From contig NZ_CP120210.1 of the NCBI RefSeq assembly GCF_029369745.1, positions 1,612,001 through 1,676,000 on the forward strand: a stretch of 64,000 bases of DNA. Reading direction: 5' to 3'. This DNA is from Amycolatopsis sp. QT-25 (GTDB taxonomy: Bacteria; Actinomycetota; Actinomycetes; Mycobacteriales; Pseudonocardiaceae). The stretch's first letter is position 1. Every line of letters begins with the position of its first letter. A program made the translations under genes and the position numbers. This document shows, piece by piece, positions 37,748-46,645 of the stretch. The notes under the pieces are model-generated. The model saw only the letters and a program-made list of their open reading frames with translations. It was not told the origin of the DNA and did not search any database.

Positions 37748-38742
37748 GAGGTGATCCCCTCGTCGGGGTCGCCGTCGCCAGCGTTCAAGGCGTTCGGTGC
37801 TGGTGTCGTCGACACTGGGCCCGCTCCAGTGGCTGAGGAGGTCTTGTCGGTGGCGGGCTCCTCGCGGACCCAGCCGTTGTCGTCCTCGTAGACGACGGTG
37901 ATGCCGGTGTGCTTGAGCAGGGCCAGAAGGTCTGGCCGGGGCCGTGTCGGTACGAGCAGCACGAGACCTGCCGCGTTGACGAACCGCGCGCAGTCCAGCA
38001 GGGCCCCGATGGCACTGCGGATTTGGTCTCGGGTGACCTGCGCCTTGATCTCAACCAGCTCGCGTGCTGTGTCATCCCACAGGCTGGGGCTGAACGGTTG
38101 TGCTTCCTCAGGGGGGAGGATCCGCAGCATGCGGGTCTCGTGGCCGATCCGTTCGAGATACTGCGTGTACCGATCGGCTAGTTCGTTCTTCTCGGCGCGC
38201 GAGCTGCGACGCAGAGGCTGGTGCCGCTCACTGGAGAGCATGAGGGGAGCTGCTTCGATGCGAAATACCCGGGCAGGAGCGTAGGGCGCCCTGGGGAGGG
38301 GGACGGGTAGATCGCCGAGCGGCTCTAGTCGGAACACGATGACCTGGCGCAACAGGTGTGGGTTGGTCGGGTCCGGGGCGTCCACCTGATAGAAGTCAGC
38401 GAGCGTGAACTCGCCCAGGTACGTGGCCCCGGCCTGGCCGGTCACGAACCCCTCCAGGGTCCGGCCATCTTGCTGGTGGTTCAGGATGGCCTTGTTGCCC
38501 TGAGTGAACTGCTGGTCACCGTTCTGCCCTTCGCCGAAGTAGTGCAGAAACCCATCATCGCCCAAACCGCCGAAGAAGCCAGTGCCCGGAGGTGAGTTGG
38601 TCACGGCGAAGAACATGACCACGCGGGCGCGGCTGGACGGGCTGATCCCGCTCTGCGGCCTGCCTCCAAAACGCTGGTGAATCTCTCGACGCGGCAGCTG
38701 CGCGCCGGGAGTCAACCCTTCAAGCAATCCGACCCTCCTCAT
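37738..38742 (-). CDS. SRA-like domain plus PD-(D/E)xK-like nuclease, regulated module
   Basis: A 334-aa protein. The N-terminal 140 residues (QLPRREIHQRFGG, SGISPS, DGFLHYFGEGQNGDQ, GNKAIL, LGEF) resemble the SRA/PUA-like domain at the front of actinomycete McrA-type restriction enzymes. At residues 222-250, WDDTARELVEIKAQVTRDQI is followed by an RSAIGALLD segment. This fits a PD-(D/E)xK active site (Asp223/224, Glu231, Lys233). ATG 38742 lies inside a 9-bp inverted repeat, so transcription or translation is probably repressed by binding there. It is divergent from an XRE-ImmA pair and is followed by a coupled membrane-protein gene. A modified-DNA nuclease is my best guess. Confidence 0.6.
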   Translation of the reverse strand: MRRVGLLEGLTPGAQLPRREIHQRFGGRPQSGISPSSRARVVMFFAVTNSPPGTGFFGGLGDDGFLHYFGEGQNGDQQFTQGNKAILNHQQDGRTLEGFVTGQAGATYLGEFTLADFYQVDAPDPTNPHLLRQVIVFRLEPLGDLPVPLPRAPYAPARVFRIEAAPLMLSSERHQPLRRSSRAEKNELADRYTQYLERIGHETRMLRILPPEEAQPFSPSLWDDTARELVEIKAQVTRDQIRSAIGALLDCARFVNAAGLVLLVPTRPRPDLLALLKHTGITVVYEDDNGWVREEPATDKTSSATGAGPVSTTPAPNALNAGDGDPDEGITSWP

Positions 38743-38766
38743 TTACCCTCGAAATTTAGGGTAAAT
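38741..38766. promoter_or_regulatory. Inverted repeat over the start codon of the nuclease-like gene
   Basis: ATTTACCCT (38741-38749) and AGGGTAAAT (38758-38766) form perfect 9-bp arms around an 8-bp spacer. The arm overlaps the ATG at 38742-38740 of the minus-strand gene. It is a probable operator for the XRE regulator encoded at 39587. Confidence 0.6.
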
Positions 38767-38850
38767 GTACCACCTCAAGAACTGTGCGGTGGGCGACCCT
38801 GGAAAATTGCTGGTCGGGGGTTGCGACTCGCTGGTGAAGCAAAAAAAATG

Positions 38851-38864
38851 ACCTCATTTGAGGT
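38851..38864. promoter_or_regulatory. Second inverted repeat before the divergent plus-strand gene
   Basis: ACCTCA and TGAGGT around a TT form a short operator-like repeat, just upstream of a TATAGT (38871-38876) and the ATG at 38881. Its sequence differs from the repeat at 38741, so it may bind a different protein or be the -35 region of this promoter. Confidence 0.4.
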
Positions 38865-38880
38865 GTGTCCTATAGTCGTC

Positions 38881-39567
38881 ATGACTCTGAGGAGGCAGAT
38901 TTTGACCCACGCGCAAGCTCTGCCGGACCCGCACGACCTCGACGCGTGGCGGGCCTGGGCCAACAGCCAGCTCGCCCGTCTCGACCTCACGGTCGACCTG
39001 CTGCACCGGGTTGTCGAGAACAGTCAGCGCAAGAGGGACGCGACCAGTCCGCTGGCCCCGGTGCAGACTCCCGGTCAGGACGGGTGGAGTGAGGCGGTGA
39101 TCAGCTTCCGGGAGCAGACGGGCTGGGACCGCGACGAGGACGAGGGGCTTTCCCGGACCTGGCACCCCTCGCACACCTTCTACGTCGTGGTGCGTCCCGG
39201 CAACGACAGCACCGGCGTGTTCGGGGCGACGCCGAGCCCGAAGACGCGGCTGCGCACGGTTCTGCGGGACCTGATCGACGAGGTGCCCTATACGGCGCCT
39301 CTGTTCGACGTCACTGGGGACGGCCAGTCCAAATTGTCGCTGGAGGAGCGGCCGCAGCTGTGGCTGTTCCTGTTCTCCTACCGCGACGGCATGCTGTACG
39401 CGGAGCTGTCCCGGCCTGCGGAACGCATCGAGGACAAGATCACCAGGTATCACCAGCGGATCCCGCTTCCGCCGCTGCCGTACAACCGGACGGACACTAG
39501 TGTGATCGTCACCCCGGACGACGATCTGGACACCGGGCCAGACATCGACGTCCAGCCGATCTCATAG
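38881..39567 (+). CDS. Hypothetical protein encoded with an XRE-ImmA regulator
   Basis: A 228-aa soluble protein. The start ATG 38881 is preceded by a TATAGT box and little leader. The N-terminal 45 residues are helical (LDAWRAWANSQLARLDLTVD), then there is a loop, then beta-rich segments (HTFYVVVRPGN, PQLWLFLFSYRDGMLYAELS) and an acidic Asp-rich tail. No family recognised. It lies 19 bp before the XRE-ImmA gene and in the same direction, so the two are one operon, divergent from the nuclease-like gene. Confidence 0.7.
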   Translation: MTLRRQILTHAQALPDPHDLDAWRAWANSQLARLDLTVDLLHRVVENSQRKRDATSPLAPVQTPGQDGWSEAVISFREQTGWDRDEDEGLSRTWHPSHTFYVVVRPGNDSTGVFGATPSPKTRLRTVLRDLIDEVPYTAPLFDVTGDGQSKLSLEERPQLWLFLFSYRDGMLYAELSRPAERIEDKITRYHQRIPLPPLPYNRTDTSVIVTPDDDLDTGPDIDVQPIS

Positions 39568-39586
39568 TCAGAAGCGGAGTTCTCGC

Positions 39587-40708
39587 GTGCCCGTCTCACC
39601 GTCCCGTCTCACGTTGGCGCGCGCCCTGCGCGGACAGACGCTGGCCGAGCTGGGACGCCAGACGGGCCTGAGCCCCCAGACGATCAACCGCTGGGAGAAG
39701 GGCCACCAGGAGCCGACCCCGGAGTACCTCGGCCGGTTGGCCGGGGCTCTTCGGCTGCCGGTCGAGTTCTTCACGCAACCCGAGATCGAACCGGTCCCGG
39801 TCGACGCCGTGAGCTTCCGCGCCGTCACCAAGACCCCGGCGTTCCGCCGCGACGCTGTGCTCGCGGCCGGCGGCATCGCCCGCGAGATCGCGACCTGGAT
39901 CTCTGAGCGCTTCCGGCTGCCCGCCGCCGACGTCCCCTCGCTCAACCTGCCCCCCGACGCGTCCTTCCATGATGTCGAAACGATCGCCCTGCGGGTCCGC
40001 GGCCAGTGGGACCTCGATCAGCGGCCGATCCCGAACATGGTGCACCTGCTCGAAGCCCGCGGTGTCCGCGTGTTCTCCCTCGTGCAGGAGGTCCGCGACG
40101 TCGACGCCTTCTCCTTCTATATGGAGAACGAGCCGTTCGTCTTCATCGACACCGGAAAAACCGCGGAACGGCAGCGGTTCGACGCGGCCCACGAACTCGG
40201 CCACCTCGTCATGCACCAAGGACCCGAACGCGTGCAGAGCCGGGAAGCCGAACGTCAGGCCGACCGCTTCGCCGCCGCCTTCCTGATGCCCCGAGCCGAC
40301 GTCCTCGCGTGCAACCTCCGCAATGCCGGCCCCGACCAGCTCATCGACGCCAGCCGCCGGTGGCGGGTGTCAGCTATGGCGCTCGCCCACCGGCTCGGAG
40401 AACTCGGGCTGCTCACCGAATGGGGCTACCGCAGTGCCTGCGTCGAGCTGGCCAAACGCGGCTACCGCCGCAGCGAACCTGGTAGCCATCTCGTCCCCGA
40501 ATCATCACAGATCCTGGAGAAGGTCTTCGCGCACCTGCGCGCGAATGGGTCAGGTGTCAAAGCGATCATCGAGAGCACCAAACTCACCTCCGAAGAGTTC
40601 AACCGGCACGTCTTCGGCCTGGCGAAGACCGTCAGCCTGGGTGGTTCTGACGGGCTGGTCGTGACTGCGCGCCCGAACCGCAGTCACCTGCAACTGGTAG
40701 ACGGCTAG
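39587..40708 (+). CDS. XRE-type regulator fused to ImmA/IrrE (M78) metallopeptidase
   Basis: A 373-aa protein from GTG 39587. Residues 5-62 form a helix-turn-helix of the XRE type (LAELGRQTGLSPQTINRWEKG). From about residue 145 there is an ImmA/IrrE peptidase with the zinc motif AHELGH (201-206) and a downstream SREAERQADRFAAAFLMP that supplies the third ligand Glu. Such proteins hold a promoter silent and are inactivated, or cleave a partner repressor, upon DNA damage or other stress. It should control the divergent nuclease-like operon. All zinc ligands are present. Confidence 0.9.
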   Translation: MPVSPSRLTLARALRGQTLAELGRQTGLSPQTINRWEKGHQEPTPEYLGRLAGALRLPVEFFTQPEIEPVPVDAVSFRAVTKTPAFRRDAVLAAGGIAREIATWISERFRLPAADVPSLNLPPDASFHDVETIALRVRGQWDLDQRPIPNMVHLLEARGVRVFSLVQEVRDVDAFSFYMENEPFVFIDTGKTAERQRFDAAHELGHLVMHQGPERVQSREAERQADRFAAAFLMPRADVLACNLRNAGPDQLIDASRRWRVSAMALAHRLGELGLLTEWGYRSACVELAKRGYRRSEPGSHLVPESSQILEKVFAHLRANGSGVKAIIESTKLTSEEFNRHVFGLAKTVSLGGSDGLVVTARPNRSHLQLVDG

Positions 40709-41006
40709 CTGCAGGCAGAACGCGTAGCTGGACAGCCCCTGGGCGAAGTCGATCGCGCCGTCGTGGGGTTTCGTTGCCGCAGGCGAAGGCCTCGTGCACG
40801 CGATCCCTGCCCGAACGAGCTCGCGGTCGGCGCGGGCCCGGGGATCGCACTCGTCGACGACGCGCAGCGGCATGGGAGCGGCAGCCGCTTCCTGGTCCGG
40901 TTCCGCCACGATCTGCCCGGCTGCCGCAGGGCAATCACCCCGGAGAAACCCACGGCGCGGCCGTTCTGAGACGCGATCCGCGCGGGTGGCCGCCTACGAT
41001 CGCGGA
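40709..41006. other. Gap of about 300 bp, no secure gene
   Basis: Only overlapping frames without ribosome sites lie between the XRE-ImmA gene and the next start. A promoter for the following gene is expected but no clear boxes were seen. Confidence 0.35.
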
Positions 41007-42173
41007 GTGGTGGACTCGACCTACGACTGGCTTCCTGAGCGTCATCTCGGCGTCGCGGCGACGCTGTCACATGCGGACGAGTTGATCGAGCAGGTCAGTG
41101 ATCTGCTCTTCGAGTACCAGGCGCGGTCCGAGGGCGTGTTCGGTTTGCGTGAGGTGCCGGCGGGGCCTGTCAGTCGGACCGTGGTGGATCGTGTGGCTGT
41201 TGTTCCGCGCAAGGTGCCGTTGCTGGTGGCTGACGCGCTGGTGGCGTTGCGCGCCGCGCTCGAGCACGTGTTGTTCGCCGAGGTCGAGTTCGTGGACGGT
41301 GCGCCGCTCGGCGAGAAGGCGGCCAGGCTCGTGGAGATGCCCGCGTTGGACACGTACGAGAAGTTTGAGGCGTGGCGTAAGGGACGAGAGAAGAACGGTC
41401 CCTTGTCGCTGCGAGCGGGGAGCGAACTTCTTCGGCGCGTGGCCGGCCTGCAGCCCTTTCAACGCCAGGTGGAACCGCAGATGCATCCGCTGGCTCGTCT
41501 GGTTGTCCACACGAACCATGCGAAACACAGGACACCGGCGGTCGCGACTGTCCGTTTGGCTGCCATGTACCGCGGCGATCAGGTGCCCCGCTCGATTGAG
41601 GACCTGCCGCAGCAGCCCGAGAAACCGCTGCGTGTGGGCGACGTCATCGCGGAGACTCCGATCGGCACCAGGGTTCCCCTCACCCTGTTTCCGACGGTCG
41701 TGATTAACAGGCCTGGTACGGAACGCTGGCCCGTGCTCATGCAGGAGCTCGACGAGATCTCCCAGTGGGTCCGCTGCCAGGCGGTGCCACGCCTGATCAC
41801 CGGTTCGGAACCGCCCCAGCCGCCACTTCCAGCGCGTTACAAGATCGGTATCGGTCACCAGGATGAACGCCGTGCGATAGCGGCGGGGCCATTGACGTCA
41901 GCTGCGAGCCGCCACACGCAACGTCTTAGTGCCGCATCGGCTCGGAACGACCTAGTCGGTCTCCTCGGCCAGATCGACGGCTTCCCGAGCGCTCAGCAGG
42001 TGTCGGCATGGCTGGCGCGACTGGCCGACGAGGAAGTCCTTGACAAGATCTCGACGTTGAAGCAGACCCACGACTATGACCCGCACGTAATGCGGCATAA
42101 CGCTGAAGTCCTGACGCGCCTGCGCGACGAGATTCTGAACTTCGCTCGCAACAACAAGCCTGCCGAAGAGTAA
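41007..42173 (+). CDS. Hypothetical protein with HEPN-like N-terminal helix
   Basis: A 388-aa soluble protein starting at GTG 41007 or 41010; upstream codons in the same frame read as non-coding. The segment PLLVADALVALRAALEHVLF (residues about 70-90) resembles the helix common in a widespread family of actinomycete proteins related to HEPN folds, but no RxxxxH motif was found. The C-terminal part has helices around DLVGLLGQIDGFPSAQQV. It lies between the XRE-ImmA module and a kinase gene, with about 260 bp before the latter. Confidence 0.7.
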   Translation: MVDSTYDWLPERHLGVAATLSHADELIEQVSDLLFEYQARSEGVFGLREVPAGPVSRTVVDRVAVVPRKVPLLVADALVALRAALEHVLFAEVEFVDGAPLGEKAARLVEMPALDTYEKFEAWRKGREKNGPLSLRAGSELLRRVAGLQPFQRQVEPQMHPLARLVVHTNHAKHRTPAVATVRLAAMYRGDQVPRSIEDLPQQPEKPLRVGDVIAETPIGTRVPLTLFPTVVINRPGTERWPVLMQELDEISQWVRCQAVPRLITGSEPPQPPLPARYKIGIGHQDERRAIAAGPLTSAASRHTQRLSAASARNDLVGLLGQIDGFPSAQQVSAWLARLADEEVLDKISTLKQTHDYDPHVMRHNAEVLTRLRDEILNFARNNKPAEE

Positions 42174-42430
42174 GCGGATCACCAGGACCCGATCGCGGAC
42201 CGTTATCCGCGGTCGACGAGGATCGGGCAGAGCAGACGATCGCCGCGTACGCGGAGCGGATTGGTCCAGAAAGGTCGCCACGACGCGTGCTCAACGTCAT
42301 CTGACAGGCCGCTTGCCGAGTCACGATCGGTGAACGTTGTCGGTCCTCTGGTGATCTCATCTCACCCAGGGGCTGCGCGCGCCAAGGACAAGTTGTTGGG
42401 GGATGTTCTACTGTCGCAGTGTGAGGGAAG

Positions 42431-43885
42431 ATGGCTGAGCAGGACCGGTTGGGCGCCGAGTTCGTCGGCATACGTGGCGACCGGTATTCGATCGTGTCGA
42501 GAATCGCCCCGGGCCGTCGCGGCACGATCGTGTACCGCGCGTTGAAGAACCCTGTGACGACGGTAGCCGAGAATGCTGGCGAGCCCGTCGCGGTCAAGGC
42601 CATTCCCCATAGTGCACGTAGCCACGATTTCGCCGCGTGGTACCGGGACGGTCGCTTGATCGAACGGGAGTGGGACATCTCCCAGGAGCTCCGCCGACTC
42701 AGTCATGATCATCTACTGCTGCTTGAGGACCGCGCTGTAGACGGGGACATCGAGTACCACGTCATGCCGCTGGCCGAAGAGACCCTCAGCGCGAAGGTCG
42801 GCACACTAAGCGACGCCCAGATCCTGGCGGTCGTACGCGAGTTGGCTCACGGACTCATCGAGCTCGCTGCTGCCTCGGTAGTACACCGCGACATCAAACC
42901 GTCCAACGTGTTGTTCTGGAATGACCGGTGGCGACTCGCCGACTTCGAGATCTCGCAGGACTTGAAACGCGAGAACACAGCCACGTGGACGGGGTCGGGT
43001 ACACGGAACTATCAGGCCCCGGAGATCTTCACCGCAGGTCGGGAGAACATGCTCTCTGACCTCTATTCGCTGGGATGCCTGGTGTATGAGCTGCGTACGG
43101 GTCAGCCTCCCTTCGCCGATGCGACTGATATCCCGGGAGCTCATCTCAGCGCGGCTCCCGCACCGATCGCCGACATCGATCCCCAGCTTGGCCAGTTGAT
43201 CCACCTGCTGCTCGCGAAACGACCGGCAGCACGTCCGCAGAGCCCGGAGGAAGTCCTCCGGCTCGCCCGACCGAGCACCACGCCGTCCCCACTGCGGCAA
43301 CAGTTCCGCAAGCTGGCCGCCCGCTACGCCCGCGAGATCAGCGAGAGAAGCGTGGCCGAAGCCCGGCAGGACCGGCGGCGGCGCCTCACCGGAGAGGCCA
43401 TTGTCCGGTTGGACAGCCTGCTTGCCCAGGCGACCCGGGAGCTCGAGTCGACGCCGATGGACGTGGTGTTCCGCAAGGATGAGCACGCGAGTTCGTGGTT
43501 CATCCGGCTCTACGGGCACCAGTTGTCGATCATTTTGGTGGATGGCAGCGATCGCGTGGACGACATTGTGTGCATGGGTGTCCTGCACGTCTTGGCGGAG
43601 GGCGAGCGCGCCCGCCGATACGCGACCGCGAACGTAGTGTGCGAAGAAGCCGATGGGATACCCCGCTGGTCGCTCCTCCGGTTCACCGCGAACGGTCTCG
43701 CCGTGGAGAGCGACCGCATCGGCCGGCAGGGACGCTGGGTGGGTCTCAAGGAGAGCGATCTGTGGATGGCGTGGGCACACCGGAAAGACGCGGTCGCGCC
43801 CGCGATCCTGAGCCGAACGAACCTCACTGTGGACGTGTTATTGGAGACCCTTCTCACCGAAGCCGAATCTGGTAGCAACCCCTAA
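42431..43885 (+). CDS. Ser/Thr protein kinase with DFE motif and C-terminal extension
   Basis: A 484-aa protein. The kinase fold spans residues about 15-285: a weak glycine loop (RIAPGRRGTIV), the VAVK lysine (Lys56), the catalytic loop VHRDIKPSN (151-159), a metal motif DFE (171-173) in place of DFG, and a TGSGTRNYQAPEIF activation segment. An extension of 190 residues follows, with a helical linker and a beta-rich domain; no membrane helix or PASTA domain is present, so it is cytoplasmic. Soluble kinases of this type occur in abortive-infection systems, but no partner gene is adjacent. Activity is likely since Lys, Asp and the second Asp are kept. Confidence 0.9.
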   Translation: MAEQDRLGAEFVGIRGDRYSIVSRIAPGRRGTIVYRALKNPVTTVAENAGEPVAVKAIPHSARSHDFAAWYRDGRLIEREWDISQELRRLSHDHLLLLEDRAVDGDIEYHVMPLAEETLSAKVGTLSDAQILAVVRELAHGLIELAAASVVHRDIKPSNVLFWNDRWRLADFEISQDLKRENTATWTGSGTRNYQAPEIFTAGRENMLSDLYSLGCLVYELRTGQPPFADATDIPGAHLSAAPAPIADIDPQLGQLIHLLLAKRPAARPQSPEEVLRLARPSTTPSPLRQQFRKLAARYAREISERSVAEARQDRRRRLTGEAIVRLDSLLAQATRELESTPMDVVFRKDEHASSWFIRLYGHQLSIILVDGSDRVDDIVCMGVLHVLAEGERARRYATANVVCEEADGIPRWSLLRFTANGLAVESDRIGRQGRWVGLKESDLWMAWAHRKDAVAPAILSRTNLTVDVLLETLLTEAESGSNP

Positions 43886-44481
43886 CCCCACGCACCAGCA
43901 GGCGCGGGGTGACCGCGGCAACCCCATCACGGCCTTCTACGACGGCCAGGGCACGACGATCCTTCGATGCACGAGCAGGGCCGATGGCGAGTATTCGCAT
44001 TGTCCGTCCCGGTTTGGGCACCGGGTTCTTCCCCCTCACCCACCCTAACGACCACTATCAGGTGTTACTGGCCAGCGACGTCATCGCGGAACGCCGGAGC
44101 CGAAGCTACCCACGCGTGTCCTAACCGACCGGCATTGCTGCTACGCCCGTGTCAGCCGTTCCAGCTCACCGAGCCGTAGGCCTTCGGCGGCACCCGTTGA
44201 CGGCACGGTCGGGCAGCAGGGTCCACCCACGCCGCGTGCCACAGGACAAGATTAGTACGTTCAACGACACTGGCGTTCGCCTTACATGGCAGCGCGGCGA
44301 ACAATTGCTCGATGGCGGTCAGTGCCCACCCGATATCAACTATCACGGCGTGGACGACCGACACGCACAATCCGGTGACGGCAAACGCTCGCTCGGCGGA
44401 GGCCAACGCGCGTGTAGGCAGCGAGCGGGGTTCGTAACGAGGATGGTCTTAGTATTCCGCTAGGCCCCGCACTATGTGGAG
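43886..44481. other. Gap of about 600 bp, no secure gene
   Basis: The space between the convergent kinase and XRE-NACHT genes holds only short frames. One, from ATG 43984 (MASIRIVRPGLGTGFFPLTH, 46 residues), could be a small protein but has no ribosome site. No repeats or hairpins strong enough to call were noted. Confidence 0.4.
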
Positions 44482-46338
44482 TCAGGATGTATCGTTGTCC
44501 CTGGTTGCAATATTATTCTGAATTTTTGTGAGTGTGTCGCTGGCGGGATAGAGATAGTCGAGGGCGCTGATCGCAAATTCGCGGAACTGTTGGCCTTCGG
44601 AGGGATCGCCGGGTTTCTCCTCAAGTACTATGCGCAGCAGTTGCTCCGCGCCATCCTCCAGCTTGCTATCCAAAAGTTGAAGCGCGATCTGTGCAACGGT
44701 GCCCCAATCCCGAGCTAGCACGCGAGAACGTAATACGTCCCATAGCTGAGGCGCAGTAGAGTGCGTGCGAACTAGATGTTCTGCAGCGAAGTACTCGAGA
44801 AACGTGCGATGAGTGAAGCCGTAAAGGCGCTCGCCGCTGCCACTGACTCCCATATCGGTCATGACCCAAGACCGTCCTGTGCAATATTCGATGAATTGCT
44901 CGGCGCGCTCACTGGCCTCGTCATGATCGAAATTTTTGGCTACTAGGTGGTCGATCAAAATTTGCACAATCCGGCGGCGGGGTTGGGCTTTGCCGGGCTC
45001 CTCGGAGTCAAGCAGGCGCCATGCCAGGTATTGCACAGCACTGCGCAATTGGCCTGCAAAGTGAAGTTCCTGACTGATGCCACGTGTGCGATCCCAACGG
45101 TCGAACATCATCACCGCGCATCGTTCGTAGACTGTGGCGAGGTTGCGTGGGAGATAGTGTTCATGGGAGTACATCTCACAGAGCAGGGCTAGTATCAGGG
45201 GGTTTGCTCGCAACTTTGCGAGATCGGTGCTTTCTGCGATAAACGAGGACGCAAGCCGTGACCGTTCCATTGGCGGCGTTGCCTCATCCAACGCAAACCA
45301 ATGCTCGACATACCGGCGAACCTGGTCATGGTCACGGTCGGCAATGAATCCAACCCTGAATAAGCGTCGATCGAGTGACGCTTCGTCGTACCCTACCTGC
45401 CGCGCTGTGACGACTACGGGAACCAGCGGATAGTGATGGACGAAACCGTCGATCAGCTGATCGAACTTGCGCCGCAGCTCGGGTTCGACTAGCTCGTCCA
45501 GGCCATCCAGTAGCACTACCGCGCGTCCATTAAGCAGCAAATGCTCAACAGCATTTGGCGGTGGCTCGACGTTGTAGGGGTCGCGACAGACCTGTTCGAG
45601 GTAGTGCACCAAGCTCCTGTCACCCGTGCGAAACGAGGAAGCGAAGTGGCGTAGAAGGAGGAGGAACGGGACCCGTCCCGCACCTCCGGGAAGCCGGTCA
45701 AACGCGATGTCGTGAGCAAGTTTTGCTAACAGGGTGGACTTTCCGGCACCGGGATTACCCAGAATCACTGAACGCTGCCCCGGCAACACCAGAGAGGTCA
45801 TATCCAACATTTCCAGATCGCCCTGCTCGGAACGCAACACCGGCTCGACGTAGAGTTGGTCATAGGGCACTGAGCGACTGATGCCCACATGGTGCAGACG
45901 CATGTGCCCATGCAGGGCGGCTACCTGGCCACGAAGCTGTGATGCGAACTCCGGGACGTCAATGACGTTGACTTTGGTCTTGTCAGCGGCCTGAGGCAGG
46001 TCACGACGGGAAGCCCACTCCCATGCGCTGGCGGCGGTCATGCTCACTGTCGATGTCAACTGCACGACAACGTCTGACGCGCTCTCGTCAGGCAACAGGA
46101 TGGAATTGGGTGTTACATCCATGGCTAGAGCGATAGCGACGAGGTCGTCCACGTCGAGCCGACGCTGTCCTTTCTCGATTTTGGAGAGCGCGGACAGTAG
46201 GATTGGGCGACCGAGCTCGCGAAGCTTCTCGGCGAGCTGTTGCAGCGTGAGGCCTCGAGCACGGCGAAGTTGACGAAGGTGTTGGCCGACGCGTTCACCT
46301 GTGAGCCCAAGCGCCTCTGTTCGCCTTTCCATCGCCAC
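44482..46338 (-). CDS. XRE-NACHT protein (helix-turn-helix fused to NACHT NTPase)
   Basis: A 618-aa protein. Residues 15-80 form an XRE domain (LRQLRRARGLTLQQLAEKL, SALSKIEKGQRRLDV). A linker leads to the NACHT NTPase, with P-loop VILGNPGAGKST (191-202) and Walker B VVLLDGLDEL (274-283), followed by the winged-helix/helical part with FTHRTFLEYFAAEHLV. Start is ATG 46338 or 46332. XRE-NACHT proteins are a recurrent actinomycete STAND type, and the DNA-binding domain suggests the output is transcriptional. The divergent gene 166 bp away encoded a small membrane protein, now split by an IS, and may have been its target. Confidence 0.9.
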   Translation of the reverse strand: MAMERRTEALGLTGERVGQHLRQLRRARGLTLQQLAEKLRELGRPILLSALSKIEKGQRRLDVDDLVAIALAMDVTPNSILLPDESASDVVVQLTSTVSMTAASAWEWASRRDLPQAADKTKVNVIDVPEFASQLRGQVAALHGHMRLHHVGISRSVPYDQLYVEPVLRSEQGDLEMLDMTSLVLPGQRSVILGNPGAGKSTLLAKLAHDIAFDRLPGGAGRVPFLLLLRHFASSFRTGDRSLVHYLEQVCRDPYNVEPPPNAVEHLLLNGRAVVLLDGLDELVEPELRRKFDQLIDGFVHHYPLVPVVVTARQVGYDEASLDRRLFRVGFIADRDHDQVRRYVEHWFALDEATPPMERSRLASSFIAESTDLAKLRANPLILALLCEMYSHEHYLPRNLATVYERCAVMMFDRWDRTRGISQELHFAGQLRSAVQYLAWRLLDSEEPGKAQPRRRIVQILIDHLVAKNFDHDEASERAEQFIEYCTGRSWVMTDMGVSGSGERLYGFTHRTFLEYFAAEHLVRTHSTAPQLWDVLRSRVLARDWGTVAQIALQLLDSKLEDGAEQLLRIVLEEKPGDPSEGQQFREFAISALDYLYPASDTLTKIQNNIATRDNDTS

Positions 46339-46645
46339 ATGCTATCTGATTCTCCAAAATAGAGAAAGTTTGTTTATCTTGACGAATTGAATGTCTTCCT
46401 GGGAGTGTGTGCTCGGACAGAGAGCGGCGTGGCCGAACAGAAGTGACGGCCCCCGTTGGCGTGGGAGCCGTCCTCGTCCGACCGCTCAGGCAGCAGGAGG
46501 GACGATGGCGACTGTAGACGATTCTCGTGGCAGATCCCAAGACGAACGTGCAGGGCATTGCGCCGGCGAAGACGACTCGTTGCTCTCTCAACGGTCATTG
46601 TTGATCTTCCTTGTGGCGGCCGGGATTGGGCTCTTGAGTGGGTTA

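Noticed and set aside
43909..44463. Short frames in the gap between the kinase and XRE-NACHT genes
   Set aside because: No ribosome sites and no conserved features. Downstream ends of two convergent genes meet here.
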